This document shows, one piece after another, positions 35,566-46,545 of a stretch of 64,000 nt of DNA. The translations under genes were made by a program, and so were the position numbers. The stretch's first letter is position 1, and each line of letters begins with the position of its first letter. Source of the DNA: Maratus speciosus (lineage: Eukaryota; Arthropoda; Arachnida; Araneae; Salticidae); NCBI GenBank assembly GCA_963932465.1, contig OZ010790.1, positions 348,217,087 through 348,281,086 of the forward strand. The letters run 5' to 3'. Below the pieces are notes generated by a model. It was not told where the DNA came from, searched no databases, and saw nothing but the letters and a program-made list of their open reading frames with translations.

Positions 35566-35659
35566 TTATGGGCTTTAATTGTTGAAATCTGGTTTGGAAA
35601 TGTGTTATACTTTACAAAAATGCTTACTTAGATATTTTCTATACATTATTAAACGGCGA
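35566..35659 (+). pseudogene. E2 segment, copy 2
   Basis: Matches 28989-29104 and the minus strand of 61062-61217. The shared stop codon is changed to CGA (35657-35659) and a TAA interrupts the frame near 35576. Flank similarity (GTGTTGGAAAGTGTTTCATA) continues past it. Confidence 0.4.
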
Positions 35660-35907
35660 AGTTTTGTTAAAGAATTTTAAAAGTGTTGGAAAGTGTTTCA
35701 TAATCTATGCTTTTTTTTCTTGTTTTAAATACACATGTTTGCTTATATTTAAGTAATCATTTATGCTGATACAATTGTGCTAAAATATCCAATAGGTTCA
35801 GGTTTTTCCTGTATTCTGTGGATTTTATAACGGTGGATATATTTTAAATATCTCTCAAAATCCATACTGTGTATTTACGTGAGAAACATGGGGGAACTTT
35901 ATTCATT

Positions 35908-37797
35908 CAATTCCTACTATTAGTTCACACTCTCCCTATATTTATTTATTTATTTATTTATTTATATATCTTGTTCAAATTTTCAATCGTTAATAAAATA
36001 CTCATTATTCATCCTATTAAGTTGAAATAAATTTTTTAAAACTTGTACTGGATGACAATTGATGTTAATACAGTTTTTTCAAATATTAATTAATTAATTA
36101 ATTTTAATTTTGCATGGGAGACAAAAGGGCGACCATTGGTTATTGAAGCATATAATGCATCTTCATATCTATAAGAGGGTTGCCATAGGGGGGGATCCTA
36201 TTCTGTCGCCAAATACCGCCAAGTTTGTCACCAACTTGGCGATATATTGCCAAATTTGGCGTCAAAATGAGTCGCCAAAAGTGACGCCAACTTGGCGATA
36301 TCTCTAATATTTCGCCAAATTCCCATACAGTTTCATTGTAAACCTACCTGCTTATAGAAAATCAATAGACTGAGATTTTTTAATACAACAAAAACTAATA
36401 TTAGCTTAATAGCCGAGTGGTTAGGGAGTTGAATTCGGAAATAATTAGGGGAAAGCTGGAAATAGTTTTAACCCCTTCAGTTTAGGTCTAGAATGAATAT
36501 GCTATGTTTTCCACCTCGTACTAGGTGAGCGTTAGGAATTATACATTGATTTATAGTCAAAAAACACGTTTCTTTTAAATACCATAACACTATCTCGAAA
36601 TCACTAACTTTTTCAAAAACCTTGTCAATATAAATGTTATAGAGCTTAAAATTCTGAATAAAATGAGTACCTACACTTAATACTTTTGTTGAATATTAAG
36701 GTCACAATTTTACTTTAAAGTTTTAGCCCCGTGGTCAGAAGGTTGAACTCAGAATTAATTAGGGGAAAACTGGAAAACGTTTTAATCCCTTCAGATTAGG
36801 TCTAAAATGAATATTCTATGTTTTCCCCCTCGTACCAAGTGAGCATTAGGAAATACGTACGTATTTACATTCGAAAAACATGTTTTTCCTTAATATTTTT
36901 AACAATATCTCAAAATAGTTAATTCTGTCAAAAACATTGTCAATGCAAATGTTGTAGAGCTTAAAATTCTAAATAAAATGAGCACCCACATTAGTATCTT
37001 TGTTCAAAATTAAGGTCGAAATTCTAATTTCAAAATTTCGCCTTAATCGTTAATAAATGGCATGAAGTCCGGAGAGACCAAATTACCTAAGAATATCTCA
37101 AAACAGCTAAGTCTATCAAAAACATTGCCAGTACAAATGTTGTAGAGCATAAAATTCTGAATAAAATGAGCACCCACATTAATATTTTTGTTCAAAATTA
37201 AGGTCGCAATTTCAGATATTGTTAAAAATATTAAAGAAAAACGTGTTTTTCGAATGTAAATGTGTACATGTTTCCTAACGCTCGCTTAGTACGAAGGGGA
37301 AAACATAGAATATTCATTTTAGACCTAATGTGAAGGGATAAAAACGATTTCCAGTTTCCCCCTAATTAATTCTGAGTTCAACCCTCTGACCACGGAGCTA
37401 AAACTTTAAAGTAGAATTGTGACCTTAATATTCAACAAAAGTATTGAGTGTAGGTACTCATTTTATTCAGAATTTTAAGCTCTACAACATTTGTGCGGAC
37501 AATGTTTTTGTAAAAGTTAGGGATTTCGAGATAGTGTTATGGTATTTAAAAAAAACGTGTTTTTTGACTATAAATCAATGTATAATTCCTAACGCTCACC
37601 TAGTACGAGGGGGAAAACGTAGCATATTCATTTTAGACGTAAACTGAAGGGATTAAAACAATTTCCAGCTTTCCCCTAATTATTTCCAAATTGGGCCTTT
37701 TTTTTGCTCCCCTACCACTTGGCTATAAGGGATGACATTAAATTTTTCTTTCATGACCTAAGTAAGAATTGACTTTAAAAACAAAATTTTTATATTA
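35908..37797 (+). repeat. Dispersed repeat R4, copy A, interrupted
   Basis: Sequence 35908-36409 plus 37729-37797 matches, in inverse, 61918-62496. It contains a GC-richer core with several GCCAA(A)TTTGGCG / CAACTTGGCG words (36205-36325). The interval 36410-37725 is a later insertion. No ORF of interest. Confidence 0.9.
36410..37725. mobile_element. Foldback element with TAA target duplication
   Basis: A 1316-bp palindrome: ends TAGCCGAGTGGTTAGGG and, read inward from the right, TAGCCAAGTGGTAGGGG. The TAA duplication is at 36407-36409 and 37726-37728; the R4 copy at 62 kb has a single uninterrupted site near 61992-61995. Arms are about 500-600 bp, and sub-repeats (GAATTAATTAGGGG, AAATGTTGTAGAGC, AAAATGAGCACCCACATTA) recur. 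Three-base TWA targets are typical of PIF/Harbinger; that family call is inference. The end also resembles a tRNA A box (TAGCCGAGTGG). Confidence 0.9.
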
Positions 37798-38209
37798 CCT
37801 GTTTTTGAATTTTATTTAACATTGTCTTCAAAATGTTTTAGTATTTTAATATTACTAGAAAGTTGAAAAATAGGATTTTATATTTTGAAGAGTATTAGAA
37901 AGAAAAGAAAATTTTCTTTAATAAAAATCTTTTAAATTCATAAAAAAATTACAAAAGTATTTAAATGCCTTCTGTTACATTTTTATAATTTTTAAGAGAA
38001 AATAACCCTGTCATATTTCACCTTGTCTGCTGAACAGTTATAATTACACTTTTTTCCTTTTACTTGACTTTTTTTCCTTCAAAGATAATGAGATTTTCCA
38101 GATTTAACGAGATCAGATTTAATTAACATTTTAATGATAGTTGTTTGTTTCTTTACAAAACAGGCTCTTTAATTAAACTGGGAGTATATACTCATTATTT
38201 GTCAAAAAG
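37798..38209. other. AT-rich sequence without genes
   Basis: Nothing recognised. Confidence 0.5.
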
Positions 38210-38803
38210 TCAAATAAAATAAGAAAAGTGAAAAAAATACATATCTCTTCATAAAGAGACCCAGTGACATTTAAATTTTTTATTTGTTTCCGAATATCGT
38301 GTTACTGCAAATAAAAAACCATTAATCATATGCATATTAAAGTTTTAATAAATGAAGGGCTTAGATGTAAACATGCTAACAGATTTTTTCTATCTTTTCT
38401 TCTTCTGATTTTCATGTAAAATTATTTTTTTGCATCTTGACATACTTTTAAGGAGACCTTCTACATTAAGAGACCAAAAAAGAGCACCTTTTTATGATTT
38501 TTTTTGTACGAAAACTGCATGATGGATCTGTTTGAAATTTTAACAGTTTGCTGTACATATCTTAAGCTATACACAAGAATTTTTTAATGAGATTTTGTTG
38601 CTTCTACCCTAAGTTATAAACAAATATGTTCAACTGCTTTGGAAATTTTCGTCTGGACGGTGGGCATGATAGCGCCTTGTAGAATTACCTGAAACACAAA
38701 AATATTTTTTTTCATAAACTTCGTGAGTATAGTTCTAGTTAAATTAAAGGAACCCATAAATCTAACTGTTCTTAAAAAAAAAAAAAAGTAACTAACGCTG
38801 TCA

Positions 38804-38831
38804 CCGCTGCCGCCGCTGCCGCCGCTGCCGG
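38804..38831. repeat. (GCTGCC)n run
   Basis: GCCGCTGCC repeated, inside very AT-rich sequence. Confidence 0.9.
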
Positions 38832-40049
38832 TTTTGAATTTTTTGTGACCGGAAGTCTTTCTTCGTTAATATTAAGAAAAATATTGCATACAAAAAATAT
38901 GAAAATCGGTGGTATTATAGAGAAATGTTTAATAAAGACGCTGATGCAGACAGTTTTTAAATCGAAGAATTATTTTAAGAGATATTTAATGCTAAATTTG
39001 GACAAAATCGGTCCATTAAAAAAGTTTTATAGGAGCAAAAACTATACATGGGAATTTAATCATTTTTAGATCATATTATGCATTAGAATTTCTCGGTATG
39101 CAGACTGCATTTATTTCTTTAATTTGTCTCATTTTTTGAGGTTTTATTTCTATTTTAAAATTTTCAGCATTTCGAGAGATATTTTTTACATATTTTAGAA
39201 AATGGTAGTAATTTAAACTTTTGCCAACTGTATAAACAGCGCAAACAATAATGTTTGCTACAAATTAAAAATTTATTTACACGTAACTATTATAAACAGA
39301 AATTATAAAAAGCAGGAACTCATTGAAAATTACATCATAAAAACTATATTTACACGTGAATTTTAAAAAAGAAGGAATATTGTAAAATAATAAATTCATT
39401 AACATGCGTTGGAAGTCTTAAATAGGATAAATTGCGTCACATTTACTTCACATTATACTTTTTACGTAAAATGAACAAAAAATAATATTGCAAAACTGTT
39501 TAAATTAAAAAACTGCGCGAGACATTTATTTGATAGTTTGAGATGATCTTTTCGACTATTTTTGTTAGGACAGCGCAAATAATATTTCATTTCTAACAAA
39601 AGAATTTTCACGTGAATATTAAAAAGGGAAAGAAAAGTTTGGTGAAAATTACGTCAGATTAAAAACGATACTTTTAAAAATGTCTTATTTAAAAAAAAAA
39701 AAAAAAAACTTTCTTTTCGCTTTGTTAAAAAATACCGGGAAACATAGACTCTGTTTACTTAATTAATTTTATATTAGCTTATTTTGAAATGTTTAAGTCT
39801 TTTAATTTAATAAAAGACGAAACCAGTCATTGTATCTTTTAATAGCAGCTGATTTGGCCTTAAAATTTCCCCATCAAAGAGAAATAAATAGAAACCCGTT
39901 TATAGGGAGATCGCCACTGTTTTTTAAGTTATTATTCAATCTTCCGAAATCTTTTTAAAGCCTGTCAAATTGGCATGCCTTTAGAGTCTGCGGTGTCTGA
40001 ACGAGGGTTGGCGAGCGTAGCTAGTAGGTTGCAGAGACCCCTAGATTAT

Positions 40050-40446
40050 TAAAAAAAAGTTATGTAATAGCTGGTTAAAAAGAAACATTTTTTTGTTAAA
40101 AAAATTCGTTCTTATTTGTTAATATCTTTTTTTAAAATAATTTTAGTAAAAGATTTAATTCATACTGAAGGAAATTAAATAAGTTTTAATAAAAAAAAAT
40201 CAAGAGGATCCATTGAGTAGTTTTTTTAATCTTGCCGGCTGTGTCAACCACATTTTTTGACAAGGTGAGCAAGATTAAAAAAACTACTCAATGGATCATC
40301 TTGATTTCTTTTTAAATTAAAGCTTATTTAATTGCCTTCGATATGAATTAAAGCTTTTACTAAAATTATTAAAAAATTTTTTATTAACAAATAAGAACGA
40401 TTTTTTAACAGTTTTTTTAAAAATCAGTTATTACATAACTTTTTAA
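40050..40446. repeat. Palindrome nested in the TTAA element
   Basis: Arms of about 180 bp (40055-40233 and 40265-40445; AAAAAAACTACTCAATGGAT and inverse) with a ~30-bp GC-richer loop. Just before it, 40008-40040 (GGTTGGCGAGCGTAG...CCCCTAG) resembles the Helitron-type end at 12812-12852. Confidence 0.8.
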
Positions 40447-41490
40447 AATAAATTTGTGGGTTCCTTTCATTTAACTAGAAGCTATACTCACAAAGTTTAC
40501 GAAAAAATCAATTTTTGTGTTTCAGATAATTCTACGAGGCACTATCATGTCCACTGTCCAGAGAAATTTTTCCAAAGCAGTTGAACATATTTGTTTATAA
40601 CTTAGAGTAGAAGCAACAAAATCTAATAGAAAAATTCTTGTGTATACCTTAAGATATGTACAATAAACTGTTAAAATTTCAAAAAGATCCATCATGCAGT
40701 TTTCTTACAAAAAAAGCATAAAAACGTCCTTTTTTTGGTCTCCTATTGTAGAAGGTCCCTTTAAAAGTACACGGTTTATTTATTATTCAATAAATTCCAA
40801 TAAAACAAGACAAATTTTAGACTGTGCAATGACTCTTCATTACTAAAATGCAATAAATACAATAAAGTAAAATCTGCCAGTCAAAAAGTGTTAGATGTAA
40901 TTGCTGAAGGTCCAGTTTTAACAAATCTGCTACTATCTGAATGTTAACTGATTGTTGGAATTTTATCTGATTTTCATGTATAATTATTTAACTGTATCCT
41001 GACATACTTTTAAAAGTACACGGTTTATTTCTTTTTCCATAAATGCTGTCATAAACAAAGAAAAATTTTATACAATACAACGAGTCTTGATTATTAAAAT
41101 TCAATAAGTTCAATAAAATCAAATATACAGGACAGAAAATGTTACACGTAGTTATGTGTAGATCTTGTTTTAACGAATCAGCTGGTATCTACATGGTAAC
41201 GGATTGTTTGAATGTATTCTGATTTTAATCAACTGCATCCTGACATACTTTTAAAATTACACGGTTTATTTATTATTCAGTAAGTGTAAATGCCAATAAA
41301 AGAAAGACAAATTTTAGGCAGTATAAGGAATCTTCATTAATAAAATGCAGTAAGTCTAATAAAGCAAAATCTATCAGAAAAAGATTATTACACGTAGTTA
41401 AATAAAGGTCCTGTCTTAACAATTCAACTGTTTTAAAAGAAACAATCAAGACTGTTTTGGTTGTAGTCTTCTTAAGAAAATGTCTACATC

Positions 41491-42870
41491 GAATAACTTT
41501 AAATATTTGTTAGTTACCTTGTTTTACATCCGAGATCTTCAAATACTTTAAATCTTTTGGAGTATTTTGAAAAACATAATTATTATTTAATTATTTGTAA
41601 AACTATTTACATTAAATTTTTAATAAGTATGTCGTTAATTTTTGTATTACTGTAGAGAAAATAATATTTTAATGCTACGTATTTGTTAAACTACTTAATT
41701 ATAATGAGTTGTTTTATTCCTACTCTATAGGAAATGAAATTTCAAAGCTTTTATTTATTAAGTCATTTGTTAATTTTTAAATTATATTCAGTTTCTTCAT
41801 ATTCATTTGTTTATTTTTAAAGTTAAACTCTTTAAATAAACTTTGTTTCATTTCCATTTCATTAATTTAGTAAGATTGACGACACAGTTTCGCTACAATT
41901 CATGTAAATTTTAGTTAATTTGTTTTCAAATGTCTTTATACTATTAGTATTTCCATCAATACGAATTGTCTGTTGTGGAACAGCTTTTAAAGATGCATAA
42001 AAATGAAAAAAAGGAAATAAAAGAAATTATTGGGAATAATGGAAAATTTTTATTGAAAGGAACGTTCAGTAACGCAAATAAAAGAGTAACCTTTTATATT
42101 GCATTCCAAAAGATAATAAGCTACCAAATGGCCCATGGAGTTGCTTTTGGCAGCGATTTTCAATCGCGTTTTATCATATTACAACTAATTATCATTGAAA
42201 ATGTCAGTAATCAAGGTGCACACTCTAGAGAATAGGAATGAACCTAAGAGCTCAGGCCATAGCAGATTCAAATATAACATTTTCCTTCTCACCACAGTGT
42301 TTCTCTAGCATCGGCTTTTCCTAGTACAAAATATGGCTTATGACATTCTTGATTACATGTGTTGGGTGAAGGATTTGCCTCACACGAAATCGTTGAATTT
42401 TCTATTGTTTAGGTGGGAACTTGATGTTTTGATATTCATAATACGTCCGCTTCCCAATATTTTATTGCACTCAATAAAGTACGGAAAATCTATAGTGGGA
42501 CAGGGAAAGTCTTCGGAATTCCACGCAAAAGCATAATTTTATAATTTGCCTTGATTGTATGAGCAATCTCCGACAATGTATTTAAGATTTCTTAAATATC
42601 CAAATATGAAAAATATAAGTAAACAAAATAATATATCAGCAAAAAGTTTTGCATTAATGATAAATAAATTTTTATATGATAGGCGAAGTATTTGCACTTA
42701 AAAATAACTACAAAAATCAGCACAAACAGTCATTAAAAATATAACCTCGGGTTCTTTCGTTCTGTCTCCATGGTAATGGCAAAATTTGAAGTTCATTATT
42801 ATTAACATAATTTTTTTGTTTCGAGCAGAAAATATTTAGAAATTGTCCTTAGTATACAGTCAAATATATA
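41491..42870. other. AT-rich sequence without genes
   Basis: ORFs at 41966 and 42333 have no recognisable motif. Target TA at 42869-42870. Confidence 0.4.
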
Positions 42871-43533
42871 CAGTCAATCAGGGTAACTTTGAACCACGGG
42901 GTGTAACTTTGCACCACCTCCTATTTTTCAATATTTTTGACTCTAAAAGACTAAATAAAATCCAGAACTGCGTTCTGTTGGCGAGGTTCTAACCTGGGAT
43001 TTCTACTCTTTATTTTAGAAAATAAATTAGCAACATTATGCGCAATTAATTGCATCATCTAACTATTTTTGTGAAGTACTGTTTTCAAGTTAATTTTGAA
43101 TGCTGTTTTGAAGTTGTTGTAATCCAATTAAATTTTCATAGTAAGTAACAATATATTCATTTATCAGACATATTATTATCTAAATGTTGTAAATGTGTTA
43201 ATATTTTGTGATTATGTATTTATTAATAGTTAATAAAATGTAAAATAAGAAGGCACTAGCATTTTACCGCATTTTCAGGGTAACTTTCAACCGGCTCAAA
43301 TTTACACTGTTGCTTATAATTTACTGATTATAGGTGCTACTGTCGAAAATTTCCCATATTTGCAAGTATATTTTATATAAATGCCGAAAGTGTGCATTAG
43401 ATATGACATGTAAATATTTTTACAATATGTGTAAAATACATAAAATTCATTTAGAGGCGTGATTAGGGGCGGAGTTACTCAAATTTGACATTTCATACGT
43501 TCGACGTTTTTTATTCTTGTTTGAATAATACTA

Positions 43534-44399
43534 CACTGGTGTGCCAAAATTAAGGAAAAGTCACAAAATGCTAATTTTCAAATACGCGAACACTCAAAAG
43601 GAAATAATATAATTCAAGTAATTACTATTTCTACAACACAGCTAGTCCATATAACATCTCATTCATGTCACACATGGTCACAAGTGTCACAGTCACTACG
43701 GTGAAGCAAAAAAATAGGAAATTCCATACATCTCATTATGAGTCTCAAATGATCACTATATGTGACTCCACTGAGACGTCACTGTGACTGATGCTTTGTG
43801 ACGAGTCACCATGTGACTTCACAATGTAGTTGCATTGTGACTCTCATGTGACTGTCATTTGTAGACTCAATTTCAAAGTCATCGTGAACGCTGCATTGTG
43901 ATAAGTTACCAAATAATGTCACATTAAAGTCACATGATGACTTTCAGGTGACAGAGAGACTACTGTGAAGTCACCATTGTGCTCTTTTGTGAAAATTCAC
44001 CATGTGACTATAATGTTGACTATAATTTTGTGACTTATCATAATGCGAAGTTCATGATGAATTTGAGTCTAAAAATGACATTCACATATGAGTCACAATG
44101 TAGCTACATTGTAAAGTCACCTGGAGACTCGTCACAAAGCAGCAGCCACATTGACTTCTCAGTGGAGTCACATATAGTGATCATTTGAGACTCATAATGA
44201 GATGCATGGAATTTCCTATTTTTTTGCTTCATCATAGTGACTGTGACACTTGTGACCATGTGTGACATGAATGAGATGTTATATGGGCTAGCTGTGTCGT
44301 AGAGATAGTAATTACTCGAATTATATTATTTCCTTTTGAGTGTTCGCGTATTTGAAAATTAGCATTTTGTGACTTTTCCTTAATTTTTGATAACCAGTG
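43534..44399. mobile_element. Foldback TA element with a GTGAC/GTCAC array
   Basis: An 866-bp element flanked by TA (43532-43533 and 44400-44401). Ends CACTGGTGTGCC and CACTGGTTATC (right end read inward), then a shared CAAAATTAAGGAAAAGTCAC block. The arms run to about 43850 and from about 44085. The interior holds about 30 GTGAC/GTCAC words. Nested inside 42871-46543. No protein frame. Confidence 0.9.
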
Positions 44400-44699
44400 T
44401 AGTACTTGTATGTACAGTTGCGCTCAAAAGTATTTTGACAACCTTATATTCTCTCTTATTTTATTTAATATAAAAATTTAAAAGAAAATATATTCCCTAT
44501 AATTGAGAACACTATGGCTGCACTTATTCAAATGTATCAAGTTTCAACTTGTTTGTTTACATTCGGCGCCACCGAAGAAATATGACTCCTCCTTAGCTCA
44601 AAAGTATTTTGACAATTAGTTTCCATTTAATTGTTGAAGGTGTCAGTGGCACAATAGCTTCCATTAGTGTTTATATTGACTTATTGTGATTATTTTTAA

Positions 44700-45158
44700 A
44701 TGCCGAAATATAAAAAATATTGAAGTGATTCTAGAAAAGCCGCTGTCAAGGCATTTAAGAATGGTAGACTGCAAGCAGAATTAGCTCGTTCTTTTAAGGT
44801 GTCTCGACAACTTGTTATTACATGGAATAAAGTTTTTAATAAACAGAAATACATCGAAAATAAGCCTGAAAGTGACCATCCGAAAAAAACAACTTGCAAT
44901 GTTGACTGTATTATAAAAATTATATCTACAAGTGATTATCGTAAGACCGCTGTAATAATAAAAAAAGAATTGAAAGAAAATTACGGCAGAGACATACACG
45001 TTTCCTCGGTCAAACGACGCCTAAACCTCTATGGTTTACATGGCAGAAGACCAGCAAAAACACGTTTGTTATCTACTAAGAACAGGAAGGCTAGAGTCGC
45101 ATTTGTAAAAGGGCATAACTCTTTCAGGGGCAAAGCAATTCCATTGCTAAAGTGTTGA
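44700..45158 (+). pseudogene. Tc1-like transposase N-terminal half, left arm
   Basis: The frame starts at ATG 44700 (Met-Pro-Lys-Tyr), has TGA as codon 8, then runs open to 45158. It covers the first helix-turn-helix (Ala-Phe-Lys-Asn-Gly...Ser-Arg-Gln-Leu-Val), the linker (His-Pro-Lys-Lys-Thr), the second helix-turn-helix and the Gly-Arg-Arg-Pro-X-Lys and Asn-Arg-Lys-Ala-Arg motifs. It ends before the first catalytic Asp of the DDE domain. Such a fragment could at most bind transposon ends. Confidence 0.85.
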
Positions 45159-45445
45159 AATTAATGATTGACACCGGAATTCGAAAACAAATTTATTTGT
45201 AAATAAGAAAAAGCTATATTTCACACACATAATAAACCGATTTTTTTTAAACCAAAATTCTGGTGTCAGTCATTAATTTTAACATATTAGCAATGAAATT
45301 GCTTTGCCCCTGAAAGGGTTATGCCGTTTTACAAATGCAACTCTAGCCTTCCTATTCTTAGTAGATAACAAAAGTGTTTTTGCTGGTCTTTTGCCATGTA
45401 AACCAAAGAGGTTTAGGCGTCGTTTGACTGATGAAACGTATATGT

Positions 45446-45736
45446 CTATGCCGTAATTTCTTTTAATTCATTTTTTATTATTACAGCGGACTTACGACAA
45501 TAACTTGTAGTTATCATTTTTATAATAAAGTCAACATTGTAAGTTGTTTTTTTCGGATGGCCACTTTGAGGCTTATTTTCGATGTATTTCTGTTTATTAA
45601 AAACTTTATTCCATGTAATAACAAGTTGCCGAGACACTTTAAAAGAACGAGCTAATTCTGCTTGCAGTCTACCTTTCTTAAGTGCATTTACAGCGGCTTT
45701 TCTAGAATCACTTCAATATTTTTTACATTTCGGCAT
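45446..45736 (-). pseudogene. Tc1-like transposase N-terminal fragment, right arm
   Basis: Inverted copy of the left-arm coding region. ATG at 45736-45734; an open frame with the same Ser-Arg-Gln-Leu-Val-Ile-Thr-Trp-Asn stretch is read to 45446, where a frameshift cuts it in the second helix-turn-helix. The homology itself continues to about 45256. Confidence 0.8.
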
Positions 45737-46545
45737 TTAAAAATAATCACAATAAGTCAATATAAACACTAATGGAACCTATAGCGCCCCTGACACCTTC
45801 AACAATTAAATGCAAACTAATTGTCAAAATACTTTTGAGCTAAGGAGGAGTCATATTTCTTCGGTGGCACCGAATGTAAACAAAAAAGTTGAAACTTGAT
45901 ACATTTGAATAACTGCAGTCATAGTGTTCTTAATTATAGTGAATATATTTTCTTTTACATTTTTATATTAAATAAAATAAGAGAGAATATAAGGTTGTCA
46001 AAATACTTTTGAGCGCTACTGTATTACTGTAACTATGGATATATTATAGAGTTAAAACATTGGATATTGTTTTTCATTGCATTTTTATGTTTTATATGAA
46101 CAATAAACAGGTTTTTTTTTATTTCTAAATGTTCATGGTTCTCTTCTTCCGCATTCCTTATGCCTGATATTTCTTGTAATATCATAAATTATACAAATCT
46201 TGTGATGTCGGGAGATGTAAATTCGCAGTCTTTACATATCTGAAAACATTTTTTGGTGTTTAAAGTTGTCCTGACTACAATACTTTTTTTTATAATTAAG
46301 TATTTTATATAAAAATTTATCATACGGTGCAAAGTTACCCTAAATGGCTGGGTAATTTTGAACCAGGCTAAAAATCCATTTTTTATTGCTTTTATCCTCA
46401 TTATTCCTTAATTTTTTATAGTCAAACAATAATTTAGGATCATTTCTTCTCTTTTATGCCCCTAATTGCGACAATATTCTTCAAATAAGAGTGTGGCATA
46501 TGAAAATAGAGAAAATGGGGATCAAATATACCCTGATTGACTGTA

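Larger units (their letters stand above)
38452..40760. mobile_element. TTAA-target transposon with ~330-bp inverted ends
   Basis: A 2309-bp element between TTAA sites (38448-38451 and 40761-40764). Inverted arms 38452-38785 and about 40435-40760 start GGAGACCTTCTACATTAAG and, read inward from the right, AGGGACCTTCTACAATAGG. TTAA duplication is the hallmark of piggyBac-type transposition, but the ends do not match canonical piggyBac, so the superfamily is uncertain. No transposase ORF. It contains a GCCGCT run and a further palindrome. Confidence 0.9.
38210..41490. repeat. Tandem repeat, ~245-bp unit, split by a TTAA element
   Basis: The junction motif GACATACTTTTAAAAGTACACGG is intact near 40992-41020 and 41240-41262 (spacing 241-249) and is split at 38448/40761 by the TTAA element. 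Each unit has TTATTTATTATTCA(A/G)TAA, CTTCATTA and CTGATTTTCATGTA-like blocks. Confidence 0.85.
44415..46021. mobile_element. Tc1-like foldback: two inverted half-transposons
   Basis: A 1607-bp element flanked by TA (44413-44414 and 46022-46023). Arms 44415-45181 and 45256-46021 are inverted copies of each other, separated by 74 bp. Each arm has a terminal CAGT(T/A)GCGCTCAAAAGTAT, a second internal copy of CTCAAAAGTATTTTGACAAT (44599-44618; IR/DR layout) and the N-terminal half of a Tc1 transposase. The catalytic half is absent from both. Nested in 42871-46543, 13 bp from the previous element. Confidence 0.95.
42871..46543. mobile_element. TA-target element with GGGTAACTTTGAACC ends
   Basis: Outer ends CAGTCAATCAGGGTA and its inverse, flanked by TA (42869-42870 and 46544-46545). 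Subterminal motifs GGGTAACTTTGAACC recur inside both ends (42881, 43279; inverse near 46327 and 46350). The layout fits a pogo/Tc1-type element. Removing the two nested elements leaves about 1.2 kb with no transposase, so it is non-autonomous. Confidence 0.85.
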
